The notes under the pieces were generated by a model, which worked only from the letters and a program-made list of their open reading frames with translations, ran no database searches and was not told where the DNA came from. A DNA stretch of 25,329 nucleotides, taken from Russula earlei. Lineage: Eukaryota; Basidiomycota; Agaricomycetes; Russulales; Russulaceae. Position numbers and translations under genes: made by a program. This document shows, piece after piece, positions 9,283 to 18,200 of this stretch; the stretch's first letter is position 1; every line of letters starts with the position of its first letter. Location: positions 1 through 25,329 of the forward strand of contig JAGFNK010000689.1 in NCBI GenBank assembly GCA_025769875.1. Direction: 5' to 3'.

Positions 9283-11841
9283 ATGCATGATAAAAAGGGT
9301 CAGAAGAAAGCTAGTGGAGATCCTAATGACTGGACAGTCGAGGAAGTTTCAAGTTGGCTGGAGGGTAGAGGATTCAAGCCGGAAGTGTGTGATATGTTCA
9401 CTGGTGCGTTGTCTCGCGACTTATTCACGCTATCCGGGCTATATTAATTGCTGAGCAGCCCAACAAATCTCTGGCAACATCCTTCTTAGCCTCGATGCAG
9501 GTCTCCTCAAGTCTGAATTTCGGGTCGTCCCATACGGTACGCGAGTGAACATAGAGAATGCCATAAAAACGCTACTTCCGGATGGTGAGCGCGCTACTTT
9601 TCCTCTGCCACCTTGACAGTGCTGACGCCCTGCCTTCCACTGTCACCTTTCCACCTGATTTTTGGACTTAAGATCTACTTTCGGACTGTAAGTTCCCATT
9701 AATCAGAATTTTCCTGTATTTATGTACTGCACTGCTCAAATCAGCTGATCTCGATGCATTACACGCCAAATTGAAAGCAATCAACCCCGACGCCGACTGG
9801 TATTCGAACCCTCAAAATATCACTATCCTTCCATTCCCGTTTTTGACCGTCAGTCTGCGTTTACCTTCAGACCGATTTCGATTGCTACCGGAATGCAACT
9901 TTCAATATATGGGGCGCGAGGCCTTTGCTCGTGTGTGGGCAGCCGTTGGCCGAATGCGGACCGAGATAGGGCTCAATCGAATATATATCCAAGGCACAAT
10001 AGGGTACGGCAAGTCACACATCTTGGCTGCGTTGGCGTGCCTTCTTGGTCGCGGTGGAAATCGTGTTGTATATCTCCCCGACTGCAGAGAGATGTTGCGA
10101 GGCCCGCTCATCTATCTCAAATCTGCGCTCCTCTGCGCCTTTGCGGACCCATCATCATCCCACCATCGTACCACAATCCGAGCGTGTCGTTCCAACAGCG
10201 ACCTGTTGGCTTTTTGTCGAGCAAACGCAAACCCCGATCCCTTATATTTCGTTGTTGATCAGATGAATGCCTTCCATAAAGAGGAATCCAACGAAGACGA
10301 GATCGCTAATGACAAGAAACAAGAGTTCTCGAATCTTCTGCAAGAAATGAGCGCCGAGCATTATTCGATTACCTGCGCATCGGCCAACCGCAGGACGATG
10401 ATGCATATGCAGCGGAAGCAGACTGGTGATCTTAAGCTGTCAATGATGGGTGGTATGTCAAAGGTGAGACGACCTCTTATCGCTTTCCCCTATTTCACTT
10501 GTTATTCACGTCAGTTTCCACAGGAGGAAATGAAGTATTGGTGGCTCCATCACAAGACTAAGGTGCCCATCTTTGAAGATGAAGCCGACAGATATAATGT
10601 CGAAGATCTCACCGGCCGCATCCCCCTGCTCCTTCGGCCCTTTCTGACCTCGGACGGTAAAGTTTTCAGCGCTGTGGAGCAAACCATTTGGCAAGATAAA
10701 GATCTTGTCGCCGTTCGGCGGAATATCCATAAATTCGCCAATAGGATGAGGACACACAACACTGGTATCGACTACGAAATGTAAATAAATTCGTTTTATT
10801 TTGCCAGTGCCTATATTGACTCTCGATCCAAGGTTTTATCTCAGCACCATCTTCGCTAGTCTGACTAGATCCACCACGCACGCTGATGACGAATGGTTCG
10901 ACCACCGGTACTTCTACCGCGACGAGGAAACTCAGATCTGTCATTGCACATGTGGTCTGGCGAGAAAGGCTGGCGCGATACTCCTTCGCCAGGCGAACCC
11001 TGATCGATTTTTTGATTCCATATGGCTAAATTCCCTGGATTTCTCCGAAGGCCATCCCGCCATGGTTGGATTCATTGTGGAACAAACATGTCTTAGTGCT
11101 ATCTCAAGCCTAGGCTTCAAGCATACAGGAATTCAGTGGGATCCAGCTGAAACTACCATATTCGAAGGGGATCTCTTGCAGGCACTTCCGAGGCAAACTT
11201 CGACATCGAAATTTTTTGTCCCTGCGGATCCCAACTACAAGAATATCGACGCCCTTTATTACGAAGTTGACACCACTGCGAAAACGGTATTCGTGGCGCC
11301 TATTCAGATCACAGTCAACCCAAAGCACAAGGATTCAGAAGCGCTCTTTTATAGCGAATGGGGACGTTGGAAGACATTCTTCGTCGGTTATACATTGTCG
11401 TCGACCTTCGTCTGGATTCTCGAGCACGCACACTCTCGACGAGTCATCGAGCAGCAGTCAAAGGCCCTGAGGAGCGGTTCGCGGGTGATTATTCCTGAGC
11501 ACGAGCAGATTTTTGTTACGGTTACCGAGTTATACGCTCCTCTGGGCCGGCAGCTGACAGGATTTAGGAAGACGAGCGGCAGAAAACGGCTGCGCCCAGT
11601 GCCTTCGATAGTTCCTGACGACGAGATTAGTGAAAAGGAACGACCTCCGCGTCGCAAGAAGATTGAGGGTGACGTTACGAGTACGGACGCTCCAGGGCCT
11701 TCCGCGCCTCACAGGCCCGCCAAGACGCAAGGGAAAGTCAAACTCGCCTCTCCGCCTGTTTTGGATGAGCCATTGCACATCACAGCCGCCGCAGACGATG
11801 GGTCACCCAAACCTAGGCGTTCTTCCCGCACAAAGAAGTAA
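9283..11841 (+). CDS. SAM domain / P-loop NTPase / PD-(D/E)XK-like nuclease, Crinkler-type
   Basis: My model has five exons (9283-9403, 9459-9584, 9745-10463, 10524-10764, 10808-11841) in consistent phase, 746 aa. A 15-nt microexon near 9670-9684 would add five residues. Residues about 17-82 form a SAM domain (WTVEEVSSWL, ISGNILLSLD, GTRVNIENAI), a protein-interaction module. A P-loop NTPase follows: Walker A GTIGYGKS at 166-173, Walker B-like YFVVDQ with Asp254. From about 485 there is a nuclease-like core with Glu494 (MVGFIVEQ), Asp550 (NIDALYYEVD) and Gln569-x-Thr571 (PIQITV), as in the REase domains of Crinkler-type proteins. The tail is basic with nuclear-localisation-like clusters (GRKRLRP, PPRRKK, PRRSSRTKK), so action in a nucleus is inferred. 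Such NTPase-nuclease proteins are known as effector-like families in oomycetes and many fungi. The SAM head instead of a ubiquitin-like head is notable. The frame is intact. Substrate and role are unknown. Confidence 0.75.
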
Positions 11842-11879
11842 CCCTTTTGTGGGCAAAGGCGGCAAATTTGGGGAGAGTG

Positions 11880-12180
11880 AGGGCAACGTATCAACTCGCA
11901 GTCGCAATTACATTCGAGGCAAGGACGACATACATCCTGGAGGTGGAGAAGGAGAGCGACGAGTCAGATCACAGTTGCAACTAAAATTCGGGATCAGGGA
12001 CGACGTACAAACTGCTGGTGGAGAACGAGGACGATGTGTCAGATGGCAGTTGAAGACTTGGGCAGCAACGACATACTTCCTGAAGGTGGAGATAACTACA
12101 TGTCAGATCGTAGTTGCGAGTACAAAAGACGGATAGGGACGACTTACAGCCAGAGAAAAAGCACGTCAGATCGCGGGCGA
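11880..12180 (+). repeat. Degenerate minisatellite of about 65-75 bp units
   Basis: Directly after the nuclease-like gene, roughly four to five imperfect units follow one another. Shared pieces are GGACGACATAC or GGACGACGTAC, GGTGGAGA, GTCAGATC and CAGTTGC or TAGTTGC, with starts near 11880 (partial), 11921, 11996, 12066 and 12135. Spacing varies by several bases and identity is moderate, so it is old. The open frame that spans it is probably a by-product of the repeat. Confidence 0.7.
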
Positions 12181-12432
12181 AGAACAAGAGCAGGCGCGAG
12201 GTCGAGTAACACACACTCGCACGGCTGCATATTGTAGCCAAGGATATCGCGTTCAGATGAAATGGAGGGGTGGGGATTTATAGTATAATAGATACTGGAC
12301 AAGATACAATAGTGAACCTATTTGTAAAAGCGGCGTTGACATTAACACTGACCTACCTCTCCCCCCCCAAACTCACATTTCCATAAAAGGAAACCTTATC
12401 ACGTGATATGCAAACAGAGACAAACAATTGCA
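12181..12432. other. Intergenic stretch, no gene seen
   Basis: No supported gene. It has an AT-rich stretch with TATAGTATAATAG near 12280-12292, an eight-base C run near 12361-12370, and the palindrome TCACGTGA near 12400, an E-box-type site. These could belong to a promoter for the orphan exon that begins at 12433, but nothing proves it. Confidence 0.4.
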
Positions 12433-12634
12433 ATGGGTACCTTGTTGATCGTGTCTCAGCCGTTCCTGCCGGGCCATAACGGCGGACAGACGTTCGCGTC
12501 GACGTTGCTGCTCTCATTTTCGTGCGCGCCGCTGCTCAAGCAGCACATCCTTCACACCCTGTCCATGACCAATGAGGAGCTCGCTTCGCTCGAGCCGATC
12601 ATCGCGACAGGCTTGGGACCAGTGGGATCGCCAG
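12433..12634 (+). CDS. Orphan first exon of an unidentified protein, probably a gene remnant
   Basis: ATG at 12433 opens a 67-codon segment of normal, non-repetitive composition (GTLLIVSQPFLPGHNGGQ..., ...LEPIIATGLGPVGSP) that ends at a good donor, GTACGT at 12635. The matching acceptor is CTACAG at 12701-12706. The sequence after it reads well only as VGYTMLNKHKPLRAQANLP, which is out of phase by one base. Beyond about 12790 the open frames turn into Pro/Ser/Thr-rich low complexity. The hydrophobic start (LLIVSQPFLP) could be a buried beta strand of a Rossmann-like fold or a weak signal sequence. I do not recognise the family. It may be a truncated or decayed gene. Confidence 0.35.
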
Positions 12635-12789
12635 GTACGTCCTCCGCCACGCCATACGTGTGCGCACGACCCGTCAAATCCTCACCTTCCCCCCCGGCCT
12701 CTACAGCGTCGGTTACACTATGCTCAACAAGCACAAGCCGCTGCGGGCGCAGGCAAACCTCCCGACGGTCAACCGCTCGGGGAGGTGGC

Positions 12790-13329
12790 CCCTCCCCACC
12801 GCCCCACACGTACGCAGCCGCGGTCGAGTTGGGCGACGCACAGACGACAGCACAGCCCTTCCCCCCGCCGGATCCTAACCAACATTCGACGCCGCAAGCA
12901 AACAATTTTCGCGCACGCTTTCATCGCTCGCTCGTCACGCCGTCCCTTTGCCCCATGTTTCATTGCCCACCGTTCCGATGTCACTACCGGAGTCTCAGCC
13001 CCGCTAGCAGTTGTCTCACCTCAAGCTGCCTCAGTTCCAGCTTTGCCCGCCACCCTGCCACCTCAGTTTCTGGCCCTCCCGCCGTCCTCAGCCTCGCCCC
13101 CCACTACCTTAGCTTCGCCCTCTCCAGTCACAGTCTTGCTGACCACCGCCGCCTCCTTGTTGCTCACTGTCGCTGTCTCAGCCCCCATTCCTGCCTCTCG
13201 TTTTTCTCTTCAACCGAGCGCAATGCTAAGAGCGAGGGCTCTCAAACGTACAGAGCGCGTCGAGGCAGAGAAGCGCACGGAGGCAGTATGTTGTCACCGA
13301 GTCACGGAGCGGTGCCCTTCCACTTCGTG
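12790..13329. other. Pyrimidine-rich low-complexity stretch, no gene seen
   Basis: C+T rich plus strand with many CCTC, GCCGC and CAGCC words. Two overlapping long open frames here encode only Pro/Ser/Ala/Thr-rich or Arg-rich low-complexity peptides and are best read as by-products of composition. It separates the orphan exon from the TPR remnant. Confidence 0.5.
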
Positions 13330-14308
13330 ATGAATCTCAGTGACATGTTTCAGGGAAACGCTCACTTCCGTGCGGGTGAATACCTCAAGGCTATTGTAGA
13401 ATACGATGCCGCTATTATGATCCACGGTTCGAACCCAGCATATCTTTTCAAACATGGCCGCAGCGTGGCTTAAGTTGGAAGTTTTATTCCAGCGTTTGCA
13501 GCTATCGTTGCATACGAGAATGGATAAGTGACACGCAATGCGACTTGAAGGTACGACCATGCGGAGGCTTCTGCCGGAGAGGCCCTCGTTCTCGACCCCC
13601 GCTTCACGAAAGCGCGTTATCGTCGTGGCCTTGCGCGCAAGGGAAACCTCGAGCTTGCCCGCGCTGCTGTCGGTACGTGTGACCCTCCTCACCTGGCCTG
13701 CCTGCTGATGCCAGCAGCACGCCACACGCGGCGTTTCACATCATCTCCCCTTCCACTCGCGCGCTCACACATGCCATCGCCACCTGCAGTGGAGGAAGCC
13801 CCTTCATGGCTATCGCAAGGCGCTGGCACTAGCAATGCACAAGCCGACCACACCCTCCACCTCTGTCGACAATGCTATGCTGCCTTCCGCAGAGCTCACC
13901 ACTCAATGCGACAAAGCCAATGGCACGCCGGAGACTGCAGCAGCAGAAGCAGCAGCTATGCGTTGCACCACCACGAGGCACGACGACAGAATGGAGCACG
14001 CACATGTGCACACCTTGCCTCTCTCCACTACTGGCTGGTCAACGCTCACGCCACCCAGTCCCGCCTTCTTGCCACACGCACCAGCATGCGATGACCTCGA
14101 GCGCTCCATCATCCCCCTTTTTGTAGCCAGCAGTTCAAGCCTGCTTGGTCTGTCAGTCGCAAGCTCACTTTCTTCTTGCACGACGGAGGACCTCGGGACA
14201 GCTGCAGTTATGACGACACCACACGGGCATATGGCTGAGAACTCCACTCTCGAACAGTTTGACTGGGGACAGTCAAAATTTCATGCCCTCTGGGTGGGAG
14301 ATTTATAA
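13330..14308 (+). pseudogene. TPR-repeat protein, reading frame broken
   Basis: ATG at 13330 starts a tetratricopeptide repeat: GNAHFRAGEYLKAIVEYDAA and then SNPAYL. The expected continuation (NMAAAWLKLE) is present only after a +1 shift at the TTTT run 13445-13448. Without it the frame stops at 13473. After a poorly defined intron (about 13481-13550) the second and third repeat helices are clear in 13551-13672 (YDHAEASAGEALVLDP, FTKARYRRGLARKGN). A donor GTACGT at 13673 and acceptor CTGCAG at 13789 bound a 117-nt intron. The open frame that follows, to a stop at 14306-14308, is Ala/Thr/Ser-rich and ends FDWGQSKFHALWVGDL. TPR proteins are helical scaffolds, often co-chaperones. The partner here is unknown. 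The break could be real decay or a sequencing slip. Confidence 0.6.
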
Positions 14309-14689
14309 GTGGATTGTGGCTGGCCACAGAATTCGCTCTTACATGGGTACATCATCGCCCCCATCGTGCGTCCTGTCACCTCCAGGTTGCCCTCGCGTCA
14401 CCTCCCTCACGTCCCTCGACCACGTTCTCAAGAGCTCAGCCGCCACCGATCGCCACGTGCCAGCGCAGCCACCGGAGACGACGCCTCGACGCCTCGTGTC
14501 GTCTGGTCTGACCCCTTCCACTTACTTGGATTTCCTTTCATATGCCTGCCTGTCTTTCAGGCCTTTCCTGTCCCTTGGCTCCTCTCTTGTATATAAAAAG
14601 CATATCTCGAATACAGGGAGTGACCCTCTTGTTCCCTTCTTTGTATGTGCCCGAGCGGATCTGACTTGAACGAATGCACGCAAACGTTG
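14309..14689. other. No gene seen
   Basis: C-rich intergenic sequence after the TPR remnant. It contains several chance open frames in different phases with no recognisable domain. TATATAAAAAG near 14589-14599 is a TATA-like string, but no convincing gene start follows. Confidence 0.4.
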
Positions 14690-15210
14690 TCTCCTTCGTG
14701 CCCGCTGGGTTTCAAGTCACTCGAATGTTCCTGCAATCAGGGATTCTTGCGCTTGACCGGCGTGCGTTTTTGTTTTCATTTTTGCGCGTTCTCTCTCATT
14801 CTCTTTCCCCTCTTCCTTCCCTCCAATGCAACAGCCCATTGTCCCATTTCACAAGCCTCTCTTCACAGTGACACGGCATGGCCTGGACGCGGCGATGACG
14901 CTGCCCCCTCCCCTCCTACCCCAGTTTCTGCCGCGCGCGACATGTGTCTCCCTTTGTTTTTACCCCTTCACTTTCTCTCTTTTTACTTTCGTTTTCCTCT
15001 CAAGCAGCGGTGGCAACGACGATGTCATTGCCACAGCGGCAACCTCAACGCGATGGCCATGACCACGACGGCGACCATGGAATGGCACAAGCAGCCTCCA
15101 CGAGTTTTCCCACGTGCAGTCATTCGTGCGAGGCACGTTGACCAGGTGCGTTTTTCATCTTTATTTTCCGCGGGTTCTCATCCTATCTCGCCTCCCTTTC
15201 TTTCCTCCTT
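14690..15210 (-). repeat. Diverged inverted copy of the purine-rich repeat modules
   Basis: Read on the minus strand, this stretch carries the same modules as bases 1-8727. About 14915 down to 14860 reads GCAGCGTCATCGCCGCG, then CCAGGCCATGCCGTGTCACTG, TGAAGAGAG, matching the module at 7580-7630. About 15040 down to 14985 matches the one at 6590-6650. On the plus strand, CAAGTCACTCGAATGTTC near 14713 and TTGCGCTTGACC near 14748 match the minus strand of 7150-7205. Three GTGCGTTTTT or GTGTCTCCC donor-like elements and CACAG/CAAGCAG acceptor-like elements recur. No gene is supported here. Confidence 0.65.
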
Positions 15211-15414
15211 CCTCCAGATGATGATATTTGATATCTACATGACAGTTTACTTCTATGTTCCATGTAATGCATAATACAGCTTGTATATTGTATTCTATGT
15301 ACGAACTTTGGCGTTGTTTGCATATCACGTGGTTGCGTCACAACTGCCGCACGGTCGAATTAGGCCGGATGACATCCGGGCTGTGCCCAGACAACAAACC
15401 CAAACCCACAATCA

Positions 15415-17095
15415 ATGGGAACGAGAGGCTCAGGCTTCACCACTACTACCTTTAGGTTTGTCTTTATGAGCTCAGACACGTGTGTCCTTCATAGGATTTG
15501 TTTCAAGATGATCTGAATTGACAGTATACATCCATCTTCCAGCACCTCCTTGATACCGGCTGTCGAGGACCCAAAGATATCAAATACGGGAAAGAGTATT
15601 GCACGTCTCCACAAAAAGCTGCGGTTAGAGGAGCCTGAGGGTCGAATCGAAGGTGAGCGATGGGTGATAATGCAATGTACAAGTCACTTATCACTAAGGT
15701 GGGACAGCCCAGCTCTACCGGAACGTGACAATCGAAAGGCTCTACGACGATGTCCTTCTAGAAATATTCGACTTCTACATATACGGAACCCGCGGTTATG
15801 ATGGATGGCATATACTGGTGCACATCTGTCGGAGATGGAGGAACGTCGTTTTTGCATCACCACGTCGCCTCAATCTGCAACTCGTCTGCACCCAAGGGAG
15901 ACCTGTGGAGAAGACGCTGGATCTCTGGCCTGCTCTGCCTATCATCATACAGGACGACGAGAAGCGAAGTACACGAAAGGGTGCGAAAAACATCATGGCA
16001 GCACTCAAGTGTCGCCATCGCATTCGTCAAATCGCGCTCAGGGTGGTTCCAGCCCTCCTATCGGAGGGATTTGCAGCAGTCATGCAAAAGCGATTCCCGG
16101 CATTGAAGGTGCTCACCCTTGTGTTGGCACGTGGGGCGCCGACTCCGATTTTCCCCCCTAAGTTCCTTGGTGGATATACCCCACGTCTACGCGCATTCAG
16201 CGCGGAAGGCATCTCATTTCCAGCATTACCGAGACTCCTTCTCTCTGCGAGGCACCTTGTCCACCTTTCGCTTTGGGACATTCCTCGTTCCGGGTACATT
16301 TCACCCGAGGCGATGGTCGCTTGCCTGTCAACTTTGAGCAAGCTCGAAATCCTTGGCCTTATGTTCAAATTCCCTCGAGTTCGCCCTAACCGAGCAATCA
16401 GACGCCCAGCCCCGCTAACACGTTCTGTCCTCCCCGCTCTCACGACCTTCGAGTTCAAAGGTGTCAACGAGTACTTGGAATATCTCGTGGCGCGGATCGA
16501 TGCCCCTCTACTCCACAAAATCACAATAACATTTTTCAATCAACTCATATTTGACAATTCACAACTTGCCCGGTTTCTTAATTGTGCAGAAGAGTTCAAG
16601 GCGTTCGATCACGCAGAGATATTTTTTTCCACTCGCACCGTAGACGTCCAGCTTTCCCGCCAAACGAACTTGAAAGCAGATTACCGTGATCATGCACGTT
16701 TCGAGCTTACAATCTCATGTAGAGAGCCAGAGTGGCAGCTTTCGTCCCTGGCCCAGGTCTGTAACTCTTCGTTGTCTCTTTTTGCTGCTTTGGAACGCCT
16801 CGACATCCATGGGGGTTCACCACAGCGTTGGCAAGATGACATGGAGAGCGCCCAGTGGCTCGAACTTCTACACCCATTTACGACGGTGAAGGATCTGCAC
16901 CTGCACCAAAAACTCTCCCTATACGTCATGCATGCTCTGCAAGATCTCTCCGGACAAAGCGTAACAGAGGTGTTACCCGCGCTGCAAAATATTTTTTTAG
17001 GAAGTAAGCGACCATCGGAACCTGTCCGGAAAGCCATTGGGGAGTTTGTAACCGCGCGGCAGCTCTCTGGTCATCCTGTAGCTGTCCATCGGTAG
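15415..17095 (+). CDS. F-box protein with leucine-rich C-terminal part
   Basis: Three exons (15415-15455, 15543-15652, 15708-17095) join in phase with standard GT-AG introns of 87 and 55 nt and give 512 aa. The start ATG at 15415 is chosen because it is the only one that links through consistent phases to the large exon, whose own frame has no in-frame ATG before the F-box. The F-box spans about residues 58-110: TIERLYDDVLLEIFDFYIYG, then WHILVHICRRWRNVVF and SPRRLNLQLVC. F-box proteins bring substrates to SCF (Skp1-cullin) ubiquitin ligases. The rest has irregular Leu-rich segments (LPRLLLSARHLVHLSLWDI, LSTLSKLEILGLMF, FAALERLDIHGG, TVKDLHLHQKLSL) like the divergent LRR-type substrate-binding regions common in basidiomycete F-box families. 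The frame is intact. The substrate is unknown. Confidence 0.85.
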
Positions 17096-17746
17096 GAGAG
17101 GGAAAAGAGGAAGAAGGAAAGCAAAGGCGTCGCGACCCCTGAGTCGATGATTCATCACAGCCTAGTCATTATCGTCTACACTAGTTCTTTTTTCTTTGGC
17201 TTTTGTACAGAAGTCAAAGAACAAAAAACGAGTGAAAGAAAACGTGCTGCAACTGGCTTCGCATGTTTCATCGTTATGATCTGGTCCTTTTGTATGGTGA
17301 TACCTTGAGAATGCTATGCGCTGTGCCCATAGGACCCAATGTAAGAGGATGGTTATCTCATCGACCCCACACTGGGTAGAACACAAATTTGTTCTAGAAT
17401 TTGGGCTCTCGTTATACCCGAATGTTTCGCTGTCAGATCCACTTGAACCCAGTGTTTCGTACGTGTGCCTTTGGGGAAGCTCACCTTTTTGGAGCGAATG
17501 CCCTTGTTGGACGGATCCCACGCTCGAATCATCGCGACCCGGTTTTCCCTAAGACTGGCCTCTGTAGACTATTTATCTGTTGCGTCCCCACTGACAGCCC
17601 TTTTGGTTCCAGTCGCCATCCCTGTAAACGCGAAGTTGCTTGTACTACCTGCGTACTATAAATGTCTCATCTAGCGGTGGCAGGAATGATGGCACAGAGA
17701 GCATCAGGCCTTCCTGACGACATCACCGACTAATCCACAGAATACC
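17096..17746. other. No gene seen
   Basis: Intergenic sequence 3' of the F-box gene. Open frames on both strands are short and carry no domain. The first bases probably include the F-box gene's 3' untranslated region, but I cannot point to a definite polyadenylation signal. Confidence 0.4.
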
Positions 17747-18072
17747 ATGTCGTCCCAGGCCACACCTTTTCTGGCATCCCACTATGAAGACAGACCCATG
17801 GAGTCCAATACACATGAGATTTTGAGGGGTGCCATCCCCACTCTATCACCCGCTAGCCAGCATAGACCACAAAGGCAGAGGTCAACGGCGATCTGCACAA
17901 CAAGAGCATCAAGGAGCCTGAAAAAAACGCGCCCGGGAAGAGCAATGACTGTGACGAGAGTGTGAAAGTTGACGAGGAATTCACGGACAAGCGTTTTCTC
18001 GGTGGAATTGAAGACACCGGATGTGGGGAAGATTTGCTGAAGAATAGAGCGCCTCATCCGATTAGCATGTAA
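17747..18072 (+). CDS. Possible small two-exon gene, unrecognised
   Basis: ATG at 17747 opens SSQATPFLASHYEDRPMES..., ending near a possible donor GTGCCA at about 17828. A second open stretch begins after the acceptor-like CATAG near 17866 and runs 68 codons to TAA at 18070-18072. It is hydrophilic and acidic, with KAEVNGDLHNKSIKEP, VKVDEEFTDKR and LGGIEDTGCGEDLLKN. The phases are one base off at the GGGG run before the donor, so joining them would need one fewer G. The composition looks protein-like, but the reverse strand also has a 101-codon open frame. No domain is recognised. Confidence 0.25.
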
Positions 18073-18200
18073 TTCAACCTGAGCCAAGGGAGCCAGTCAA
18101 ACGCGATGTTCGTGGTCATGACGGCTCAATTCACCACCACCATCATGCGGCGAACTTTGATTTCTCGCGCAATCGGGCACCTATTCTGTAGAATACGAAA

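Noticed and set aside
12572..13330. Long Pro/Ser/Ala-rich frame of 252 codons
   Set aside because: It overlaps another long frame in a different phase, composition follows the C-rich DNA, and the downstream end overlaps the TPR start in the wrong phase.
14645..14760. EGF-like calcium-binding pattern (DLNEC ... CPLGFKSLECSCNQGF) in a plus-strand frame
   Set aside because: The same bases (CAAGTCACTCGAATGTTC and following) belong to the dispersed repeat modules and are found in other phases there. EGF domains are rare in fungi and no signal peptide or second domain is present. Chance match.
17782..18087. Leftward 101-codon hydrophobic frame
   Set aside because: It is the reverse complement of the hydrophilic stretch at 17869-18072. 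Hydrophobic antisense frames are a common by-product, and no transporter motif is visible.
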